Below, one piece after another: positions 1-5,885 of a DNA stretch of 5,885 bases (positions within the stretch are counted from its first letter, which is position 1; the number at the start of each line of letters is the position of its first letter). The notes below the pieces were generated by a model. It saw only the letters and a program-made list of their open reading frames with translations, did no database searches and was not told the origin of the DNA. The stretch comes from Saprospirales bacterium (GTDB lineage: Bacteria; Bacteroidota; Bacteroidia; Chitinophagales; JADJOU01): NCBI GenBank assembly GCA_947461165.1, contig CANHJR010000092.1, positions 1 to 5,885 of the forward strand, given 5' to 3'. Both the position numbers and the translations under genes were made by a program.

Positions 1-2067
1 GATAGATAATACAAGATCATCTGCAAAAAATTCACCTAAATACTGACCATAACCGTTTTTGTTGATCCGACCGGTATCGCTATCAAGCCATTGTTTGACC
101 CCACCGAGAGTAGATGTTCCTGCTTTCTTTAATTCGATTTTCAGAACAGGGTAGGTTGTAAAAATATTGCCTTGACTACTTCGATTCTTGACCAAAATAG
201 TACTAAGGTCGAAGTCAAACACCTTTGTACGTGCATTGCAGGTTGAGCTCAGTTTTACTTGTACCGTTTCTGCCTCACCATTGGGATTCACCGTTAGATA
301 TAGCAATTTATTGGAGCTACCCTTGCCTAGATCATACTCTTTGTCTCGCGTAATTCCACTAATATTGAATCGTTTCACGTAGTTCTTATTGGCCTTGATA
401 TCCGTATAAACCATGTTGTATATCGTTCGCTCATCTTCCCGCTTCCATACGCCTGCATAAATGATATCTTTTCCCATAAATTTCTTATCAGAAATCTTTG
501 ACACCATCATTTTGCAATCCTTGCGTATCACGATGATATCGTCAATGTCAGTGCAGTCCATGATGAATTCTTCCTTCTTCAGTCCAAAACCTACAAACCC
601 TTCTTGATAGTTTACATATAGCTTTTGATTATTGGCTGCTACCGTTTTGACCTCTATTTGTTCAAATTTTCGAATCTCGGCTTTACGCTCGCGACCTTTT
701 CCAAATTTGGTCATTAGATTTGTGAAATAGTCTATGGCAAACACATTGATATTAGCCATATTATAAACCTTCTCCGCAATATCTGCCTCTATCTTTAGAA
801 TTTTGTTTCGCAGATCTTCTATGTCTAGTTTGTAAATTCTTCGAACAGGCTTCTCTGTTAGTTTTTCATAATCCTCTCGGAGAACAGGCCTTTTCAAATT
901 TTTTAAGAATGGCAAAAAAGCTGTTTCAATAGCTTTTAGTACATCTTCCCAAGTGTTGTGCTTTTTCTCAAGTTCTTGGTATATCTTTTCCTCAAAAAAT
1001 ATTTTTTCTAAAGAGAGAAAATGCCATTTGTTCTCTAATTCTATCTTGTCATTCTCCAGCTCTCGATATAGCAGATCAACTGTTTTTTCTGTAGAAATTC
1101 GCAACATTTCACTCACTCCAAGAAAGACAGGCTTGTCCTCCACTATACAACAGCCTAAAGGACTAACGGTTGTCTCACATTTAGTAAACGCATACAAGGC
1201 ATCAATAGTCAACTCCTGTGATGTGCCAGGATATAATTCCAAGATGATCTCTACCTCACTTGAGGTATTGTCTATGACTTTTTTTATCTTGACTCTTCCT
1301 TTGTCGATTTCAGCAAGTATGCTATCTATAATAGATCCTGTTGTTTCGGAGAAAGGTACAGAAGTGATCTTGAGATGTTTATCATCTTTTTCGATTTTGG
1401 CACGACATTTTATCTTTCCACCTTGCAATCCGTCCTGATAATTCTGCACATCCACAAATCCACCAGTAAGAAAATCAGGGAACAATTCGAACGATTTCTT
1501 TTTAATGATGGCAATTGATGCCTGACAAAGTTCTATAAAATTGTGAGGAAGAATATAGGTTCGCAAGCCAACTCCAATTCCCTCCGCACCATGTGCAAGT
1601 AGCAATGGAAATTTTATTGGCAATAAGATGGGTTCTCGCTTACGACCATCATAGCTCATTTGCCAATCCGTCGTCTCATCATCGAAACTAGTGGCAAGGG
1701 CAAAAGGTGATAGTCTCGCTTCGATATATCTCGGTGCCGCAGCCACATCACCCGTTCGTATATCTCCCCAGTTTCCCTGTGTATCGATCATAAGCTCTTT
1801 TTGGCCAATCTTGACCAACGCATCACCAATACTCGCATCACCATGTGGATGGTATTGCATCGTTTGACCAATTAGGTTGGCGACTTTTGTATATCGACCG
1901 TCATCCTGGACTTTCATGGCATGAAGTATTCGTCTTTGGACGGGCTTCAATCCATCATGGATGTGCGGTATTGCACGATCGAGATTGACATAAGAGGCAT
2001 ACTCCAAAAACCACTTTTCATACAAATCGTCGACATGCAAAGTCTCCTTTAGATTATCCGACATCAT
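1..2067 (-). CDS. parC: DNA topoisomerase IV subunit A (ParC/GyrA family), C-terminus beyond the left edge
   Basis: This is the DNA-breaking and rejoining subunit of a type IIA topoisomerase. It works with the ATPase subunit ParE to unlink daughter chromosomes. I translated the frame by eye from an ATG at 2067 (a second ATG follows directly); 689 codons are open to the window edge with no break seen. The N-terminal winged-helix region carries the HPHGD motif (residues 73-77) and the catalytic Arg113-Tyr114 in AAAPRYIEARL. A tower and coiled-coil region follows, then a beta-pinwheel C-terminal domain from about residue 470. The STLGG stretch at 652-656 sits where I would expect a GyrA box, and no QRRGGRG-like GyrA box is visible, which favours ParC over GyrA. 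The family is usually 800-900 residues, so 100-200 residues are probably missing. The position matching E. coli GyrA Ser83 is Ala78; that of Asp87 is Asp82. There is no Shine-Dalgarno sequence, as is usual in Bacteroidota. parE is not in the window. Confidence 0.95.
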   Translation of the reverse strand, partial: MMSDNLKETLHVDDLYEKWFLEYASYVNLDRAIPHIHDGLKPVQRRILHAMKVQDDGRYTKVANLIGQTMQYHPHGDASIGDALVKIGQKELMIDTQGNWGDIRTGDVAAAPRYIEARLSPFALATSFDDETTDWQMSYDGRKREPILLPIKFPLLLAHGAEGIGVGLRTYILPHNFIELCQASIAIIKKKSFELFPDFLTGGFVDVQNYQDGLQGGKIKCRAKIEKDDKHLKITSVPFSETTGSIIDSILAEIDKGRVKIKKVIDNTSSEVEIILELYPGTSQELTIDALYAFTKCETTVSPLGCCIVEDKPVFLGVSEMLRISTEKTVDLLYRELENDKIELENKWHFLSLEKIFFEEKIYQELEKKHNTWEDVLKAIETAFLPFLKNLKRPVLREDYEKLTEKPVRRIYKLDIEDLRNKILKIEADIAEKVYNMANINVFAIDYFTNLMTKFGKGRERKAEIRKFEQIEVKTVAANNQKLYVNYQEGFVGFGLKKEEFIMDCTDIDDIIVIRKDCKMMVSKISDKKFMGKDIIYAGVWKREDERTIYNMVYTDIKANKNYVKRFNISGITRDKEYDLGKGSSNKLLYLTVNPNGEAETVQVKLSSTCNARTKVFDFDLSTILVKNRSSQGNIFTTYPVLKIELKKAGTSTLGGVKQWLDSDTGRINKNGYGQYLGEFFADDLVLSI

Positions 2068-2161
2068 ATGACCAATTATTTTTATTAAATTTCATTTTAA
2101 AAGATGACTTTTCCATTCAACACTACAAGCAAATTACGCAAGAAAATTACAAATTGATCAT
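2068..2161. other. AT-rich intergenic gap between the glycosyltransferase gene and parC
   Basis: This gap of 94 bp is AT-rich. I found no stem-loop followed by a T-run, so there is no visible terminator for the glycosyltransferase transcript. I also found no convincing Bacteroidota promoter (TTTG near -33 with TAnnTTTG near -7); only weak partial matches occur. parC may therefore be read through from recR and the glycosyltransferase, or use a promoter I cannot recognise. Confidence 0.5.
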
Positions 2162-3988
2162 TTAGAGTATAAACATTCTACGGAGGATAAGCGTAAATTC
2201 TGTCCATAGGGAATAATTTCGCAAATATTTTAGGTCTGTGGTGCGCAGTTTGTCATGGCTGGAATAATAAACGCCATCCTTTAGCCTCAATTGTTCTCTC
2301 AAATCAGGGTTCTGGACTGCAACCCAAGTCAATTTTCCAAACAAAACCGCAAATATCGTTTTCAAGGAAACGCTTGTTTTCCGGACAATCAAGGACAAAA
2401 CCGGATAAGCCATGATCATAGCAAGTGAAAAAATGATATCTAAGAATCTTTTCATTATGAGCGATGAAGATTCCAATGCCGGTAAATTTCGGTCTATAGC
2501 CAATGTGTTCTCAGAAAAATTCTTGCCCAAGCTTTCGATCAGATAGCCTCCAGATGGATGATAAAGCCATACTTGATTTTGAGAGCTCACTTCTATTTGA
2601 TAAATAATTTCGTCAATTGGCACATCCGTCACATCCATAACAATGGTGTCGCAATTCAAGTCAGAAGAAGCGTAGTTATAGTTGGAAATCATAGCCAAAA
2701 GGGCGCCAAATTCATCCAAATTTAAACTACTGGGTAAAAAATTAGCATTAAACACATCCGGCTCATTCCATTTCACCTTGTTTCTAAGAAGCTTAGCTCC
2801 AACATATCGTATTAAAAGCGGAAGAACTATCTTTATAATTATACCCAGCAACAAAATACCTCTAGAAAACTTATACTCCGAAGGTAAAAGAAAATACAAC
2901 ACCAAGGTGATTAGGATGCCAATGGCTGAACCTTGAAACAATCTAGAGATTTCGACTTGTCTCTGATAAAATTTAGAAAAAAACAAAGCTCCAACCCAAC
3001 CAACAGTATATAATGGCAAAATAAATACATAAAAACTAGAAGGGAAAAAATTCGGATCTGACTTGACATAAACCGCCCACCAATTTGAGATGATAGCTAT
3101 GGACAAGTACATAGAAATAATGTCTAATATTGGGTAAACTAAAGCCAAAAACAAATATCGGAATGCTGACAGAACTTTCAATGAAAACAATCCAATTGGC
3201 ATGATCAAGGAATTCAGAAAGGAGTTGGAAGCTGAAACATTCTTTTTCCAATAAATTTGTATGGCATTATAAAATGAAGATTGAAATTTCCAATTGGTTC
3301 TGGGCGAGCTTTTGCCTTTAAAATGAACTATCGGTTGGTCATCTAGATACCGAATCTGATAGCCAGCATTTTTCAATTGATATGACAAATCGATATCCTC
3401 CCCATACATAAAAAACTTCTCATCAAAACCACCTATTTCATTGTAAACAGATTTTCTAATAAAAAAACAAGCTCCCGAAAGGACTTCAATGTTTCCGTCT
3501 TCGTTGTATTGCTGATAGTATGAACTTGATCTATCGGCTGACCGCCATAAACTCTCTGCCCCTAAAAATTTGATAATACCAGATTTCAAACTTGGAAATC
3601 GTCTTTTAGATTCAGGCAAATAAACTCCCGCACCGTCTATCAATCTTACTGCCACTGCTCCGACATTTTGGTTGTCCAATACTTGAATAGCATTTGTCAT
3701 TGTCATTTGACTAATGATCGTATCTGGATTCAAAATCAATAAATTCAATGAGCGGCTGCGCTCAACACCAAGATTGTTCGCACCTCCAAATCCTATATTA
3801 TTAGAATTAAATATCCATTCTACATTAGGAAACTGCAATGGCAATTCACGAAGTATAGTTTTATCTTTGGATGCGTTATCTACTACAATAATTTCAATTG
3901 CTAACTCCTCTTGAATACGCGACAAAATAGTCAACGTCAAGTGAAGGTAATACTTGGCATTATAACTAACTACGACTACACTGCAAAT
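2162..3988 (-). CDS. GT2 glycosyltransferase fused to a degenerate polyprenyl glycosylphosphotransferase-like membrane module
   Basis: Probable envelope-polysaccharide glycosyltransferase at the inner membrane; donor and acceptor are unknown. Numbering is from an ATT at 3988 (608 residues). Residues 4-10 (VVVVSYN) form the first GT2 strand, followed by VVDNASKD (about 35-42), NIGFGGANN (64-72), the DXD-like NPDT (87-90) and GFDEKFFMYGEDIDLS (187-202, probable catalytic base in the ED pair), the style of rhamnosyltransferase-like GT2 enzymes. About five hydrophobic segments lie between 257 and 395; those from about 278 on resemble the membrane domain of WbaP/WcaJ-type enzymes. A soluble region (about 421-506), a hairpin-like KRFLDIIFSLAMIMAYPVL (513-531), and a C-terminus with LKDG (569-572) and DLKYLRNYSLW (585-595) resemble the sugar-transferase domain, but its catalytic core is lost. 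The start is uncertain: the first conventional codon (TTG, 3940) would remove the first GT2 strand, and upstream the frame holds only ATT 3988, ATC 3997 and ATA 4012 before a TAA at 4018-4016. The gene follows recR almost without a gap. Confidence 0.8.
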   Translation of the reverse strand: MCSVVVVSYNAKYYLHLTLTILSRIQEELAIEIIVVDNASKDKTILRELPLQFPNVEWIFNSNNIGFGGANNLGVERSRSLNLLILNPDTIISQMTMTNAIQVLDNQNVGAVAVRLIDGAGVYLPESKRRFPSLKSGIIKFLGAESLWRSADRSSSYYQQYNEDGNIEVLSGACFFIRKSVYNEIGGFDEKFFMYGEDIDLSYQLKNAGYQIRYLDDQPIVHFKGKSSPRTNWKFQSSFYNAIQIYWKKNVSASNSFLNSLIMPIGLFSLKVLSAFRYLFLALVYPILDIISMYLSIAIISNWWAVYVKSDPNFFPSSFYVFILPLYTVGWVGALFFSKFYQRQVEISRLFQGSAIGILITLVLYFLLPSEYKFSRGILLLGIIIKIVLPLLIRYVGAKLLRNKVKWNEPDVFNANFLPSSLNLDEFGALLAMISNYNYASSDLNCDTIVMDVTDVPIDEIIYQIEVSSQNQVWLYHPSGGYLIESLGKNFSENTLAIDRNLPALESSSLIMKRFLDIIFSLAMIMAYPVLSLIVRKTSVSLKTIFAVLFGKLTWVAVQNPDLREQLRLKDGVYYSSHDKLRTTDLKYLRNYSLWTEFTLILRRMFIL

Positions 3989-4004
3989 AGGTTCGATAGC
4001 AAAA

Positions 4005-4619
4005 TTATTTATTGATTAGCTGATCATATGGTTGACGAGATTGAATACTTCTGGACAACGTTAATTCATCTGTATAATCTAATTCACCCCCAAAAGCAAC
4101 TCCACGAGATATGGTTGTAATTTTTACATTAGAGTTCTTCATTAGATTTGAAATATAATATATCGTGGTGTCTCCCTCTATCGTCGGGTTTAAGGCCATG
4201 ATGACTTCTGCGTTTATCAATTCGCTGACTCTTGTTATTAGTAGGTCAATACTTAACATGTCAGGTCCAATCCCTTCGATTGGAGAAATAATGCCACCAA
4301 GAATATGATAAACGCCAAAATACTGATTAGTGCTCTCAATAGCTATCAAATCTTTATAACTCTCAACGACACATATCACGTTCTGATTTCTTGTTCTACT
4401 AACACAGATCTCGCAAATGTCATTGTCATTCGGAGCATTACATTGTCGGCAGAATCGGATATTCTCGTGCAATCCTTTCAAGGTATTTGATAGGCTAACA
4501 ACTACTTCCTTTTTTGAGTTGAGGCAATGTAAGGCATATCTAAAAGCAGTTTTTCTTCCTACTCCTGGAAGTTTCGAAAACTCATGCACTAGATCCTCGA
4601 TATATTTAGAAAGATACAT
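4005..4619 (-). CDS. recR: Recombination mediator protein RecR
   Basis: RecR acts with RecO (and RecF) to load RecA onto single-stranded DNA at gaps during recombinational repair in the cytoplasm. The protein is 204 residues, the normal family length, and complete. It shows the N-terminal helix-hairpin-helix LPGVGRKTA (17-25), a four-cysteine zinc finger (Cys57, Cys60, Cys69, Cys72), a Toprim domain starting at CVVES (83-87, Glu86) with EGDTT at 148-152, and the C-terminal RGVAFGGELDYTDELTL signature (172-188). The ATG at 4619 gives the standard N-terminus. The gene starts after a strong terminator that closes the OmpA-family gene upstream, so it needs its own promoter in the 70-odd bases between. 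Its last codons overlap an out-of-frame ATG (4027-4025) that lies in the frame of the following glycosyltransferase. Confidence 0.97.
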   Translation of the reverse strand: MYLSKYIEDLVHEFSKLPGVGRKTAFRYALHCLNSKKEVVVSLSNTLKGLHENIRFCRQCNAPNDNDICEICVSRTRNQNVICVVESYKDLIAIESTNQYFGVYHILGGIISPIEGIGPDMLSIDLLITRVSELINAEVIMALNPTIEGDTTIYYISNLMKNSNVKITTISRGVAFGGELDYTDELTLSRSIQSRQPYDQLINK

Positions 4620-4692
4620 ATTAGCTCAAAAATAGTAGATTCTAATTAAAACCGTGAATCTGTATATGATATATCCTAAAAATTTAGACCGC
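4620..4692 (-). promoter_or_regulatory. Probable recR promoter region and leader
   Basis: By position, this stretch between the terminator and the recR ATG must hold the recR promoter, unless transcription reads through. A TATTTTTG at 4634-4627 on the minus strand fits the Bacteroidota -7 consensus TAnnTTTG. However, it sits so close to the ATG that the leader would be only a few bases, and I see no matching TTTG about 20 bases upstream. The region is assigned by context; the exact promoter is not resolved. Confidence 0.35.
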
Positions 4693-4725
4693 AAAAAAAA
4701 AAGACCGAATTTCTTCGGTCTTTTT
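4693..4725 (-). terminator. Intrinsic terminator of the OmpA-family gene, possibly bidirectional
   Basis: GACCGAA (4703-4709) and TTCGGTC (4714-4720) pair perfectly around a four-base loop. A-T pairs extend the stem on both sides to a 12-bp stem at 4698-4725. Read on the minus strand, the stem ends in a run of ten T (4702-4693), the classic intrinsic terminator layout. It begins 20 bases after the TAA of the OmpA-family gene, so it separates that gene from recR. On the plus strand the T-run is only five bases, so termination in that direction would be weaker. Confidence 0.92.
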
Positions 4726-4744
4726 AAACTATTGAAAAGAAGTA

Positions 4745-5885
4745 TTAGAACTTGATAATCTTGAACTCTGTGCGTCTATTCAGTTGGTGTTCAAATTCAG
4801 AGCATGTGGATTTGTTTGCGCCCTCACAAGCACAGCCATTTGTAAGTTCTGATTCACCATATCCTTTGGAAGACACTCTTTGTCGATCAATACCTTTAGA
4901 AATAATATATTCCATAGCAGATGCAGCACGTTTGCTAGATAATAACTCATTATACTTTGCTGTACCAGGACAATCTGAATGAGATCCCATTTCAATTTCT
5001 ATTGTAGGATATGATTTCATAATGTTCACAATGTTATCCAACTCTTTAGCAGCACGAGGCTTGATATTCCATTTGTCTGAGTCATAATAGATATTTTCAA
5101 TCTTAAACTTAGAACCTACCTTCGCTCTAGTTAAATAGATTGACTTAACAACATCTCCATTTGCATTTTTAGGCATTCTACAACTAAACGTCTCCGCGTT
5201 ACCAATATATCTAGATCCATCCTCATTCGATTTTGAAGCTGAAATTCTATACGCCTCAGACTGATCCATTCCCGTAACTTTGAACCATCCTCCTGCTTTA
5301 GACAAGCCATTCGCTTCATCAGGAGTTGTCAAGCCTTTTATATTGACATTGGCACCTTCGATTGGAAGGTTTGTTTCCTTGTCTAATATTGTGATTACAA
5401 ATCGACATCCATTAGGTGCAGTGACCGCCGCAGATTCTTTATCCATTGCAATATTTATTACCTTGACATCAGCTATTGATTTTAAAGATACCGTTTTCGG
5501 ATAATAACCAGATGCAGTTGAAGATAGGTCACAAGTCTTTATATCAAAACATGCAACTTGAAACATTCCACGTCCATCAGTTGTATATGATTTCTTTGTA
5601 CAAGGGATTTTTACTGTAGCGTTTGGTATTGGAAGATTTGTTTTGGCGTCATAAACTTTAACTGCCATATTGCAAACTGGATTAGACCAATAATAAATAT
5701 CATCGTCTCCAATTCCGTTTGGTCTGTTTGATGTTAAATAGCCTTCGTTTCCACCTTTGGTAATCAAACCAAAATCATCATATGGTGAGTTAAATGGTGC
5801 TCCCAAATTCTCGGGAATAGCATAAGATCCATGGGAACCAGATGATTTATAAAGATCTAGTCCACCCAATCCCGGCAATCCTGAA
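4745..5885 (-). CDS. OmpA-family envelope protein with PD40-like repeat and two carboxypeptidase-regulatory-like domains, N-terminus beyond the right edge
   Basis: C-terminal part of a periplasmic or outer-membrane protein that anchors to peptidoglycan. Numbering is from a TTG at 5878, which is not the real start: the frame stays open to the edge and begins inside a repeat. GLGGLDLYKS (3-12), PENLGAPFNSPYDDFG (22-37) and GYLTSNRPNGIGDDDIYY (46-63) are a PD40/WD40-like blade typical of Bacteroidota. Two related beta-sandwich units follow, starting at VKVYDAKTNLPIPNATV (73-89) and ITILDKETNLPIEGANV (162-178). The OmpA domain spans about 259-375, with IYYDSDKWNIKPRA near its start, Asp302 (HSDCPG) and Arg317 (SSKRAAS) at the diaminopimelate-binding positions of E. 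coli OmpA Asp271 and Arg286, and the closing HQLNRRTEF. The architecture resembles PorE of the type IX secretion system, but Bacteroidota carry many such paralogues, so I assign no specific role. No signal peptide can be seen because the N-terminus is missing. Confidence 0.9.
   Translation of the reverse strand, partial: SGLPGLGGLDLYKSSGSHGSYAIPENLGAPFNSPYDDFGLITKGGNEGYLTSNRPNGIGDDDIYYWSNPVCNMAVKVYDAKTNLPIPNATVKIPCTKKSYTTDGRGMFQVACFDIKTCDLSSTASGYYPKTVSLKSIADVKVINIAMDKESAAVTAPNGCRFVITILDKETNLPIEGANVNIKGLTTPDEANGLSKAGGWFKVTGMDQSEAYRISASKSNEDGSRYIGNAETFSCRMPKNANGDVVKSIYLTRAKVGSKFKIENIYYDSDKWNIKPRAAKELDNIVNIMKSYPTIEIEMGSHSDCPGTAKYNELLSSKRAASAMEYIISKGIDRQRVSSKGYGESELTNGCACEGANKSTCSEFEHQLNRRTEFKIIKF

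Noticed and set aside
953..1438. Open plus-strand frame of 161 codons
   Set aside because: It lies wholly inside parC on the opposite strand, is rich in Ser/Phe/Leu like an antisense shadow, and shows no recognisable domain.
2100..2150. Partial promoter-like matches (TAGTGTTG, TAATTTG) upstream of parC
   Set aside because: Each deviates from TAnnTTTG and the upstream TTG/TTTG spacing is wrong; expected by chance in such AT-rich sequence.
2162..3940. TTG at 3940 as the true start of the glycosyltransferase
   Set aside because: The codons just upstream encode VVVVSYNAKYYLHL, a canonical first GT2 strand and helix, so translation must begin further upstream in a functional enzyme.
4000..4012. 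A +1 frameshift at the end of recR giving a RecR-glycosyltransferase fusion
   Set aside because: The frame relation would permit it, but there is no recognisable slippery site or stimulator, and a RecR fusion to a membrane enzyme makes little biological sense. Kept only as an alternative to the start-codon problem.
4627..4634. TATTTTTG matching the Bacteroidota -7 promoter element upstream of recR
   Set aside because: It would leave a leader of only a few bases before the ATG and has no -33 TTTG partner at the right distance, so I do not call it as a resolved promoter.
5876..5878. TTG at 5878 as the start of the OmpA-family gene
   Set aside because: The frame is open to the window edge and this point lies inside a PD40-type repeat, so the gene begins outside the window.

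Overview
The window reads as ordinary chromosome of a Bacteroidota bacterium, probably of the Saprospiria/Chitinophagia type. The support is low GC, gene starts without Shine-Dalgarno sequences, a Bacteroidota-style topoisomerase IV ParC, and an outer-membrane protein that joins PD40-type repeats, carboxypeptidase-regulatory-like folds and a C-terminal OmpA domain. The lineage is an inference from protein style; there is no rRNA or other marker.

All four genes lie on the minus strand, so transcription runs from right to left. From upstream to downstream they are: (1) the C-terminal part of an OmpA-family cell-envelope protein (4745-5885, N-terminus outside the window), closed by a strong intrinsic terminator at 4693-4725; (2) recR, complete (4005-4619); (3) a family 2 glycosyltransferase fused to a membrane module that resembles a polyprenyl glycosylphosphotransferase (2162 to about 3988); (4) parC, topoisomerase IV subunit A (2067 down to the left edge, C-terminus outside the window). 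Gene-free gaps are short (94 bp and 125 bp). I see no RNA genes, mobile elements or CRISPR arrays.

The genes do not form one pathway. recR and the glycosyltransferase are tightly packed and probably co-transcribed. parC follows after a 94-bp gap with no visible terminator. The most interesting gene is the glycosyltransferase. Its C-terminal half looks like a shrunken phosphoglycosyl transferase: the membrane domain, the membrane hairpin and the extreme C-terminus are recognisable, but the segment carrying the catalytic Asp-Glu pair is collapsed and the pair itself is gone. The gene also has no ATG, GTG or TTG start that preserves the first strand of its GT2 fold. An in-frame ATG inside the end of recR is cut off by an in-frame TAA three codons later, so the real gene either uses a non-standard start, is decoded unusually, or is a recent 5' nonsense allele.

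Nothing here is a defence system or other accessory island. The rest is housekeeping and envelope content.
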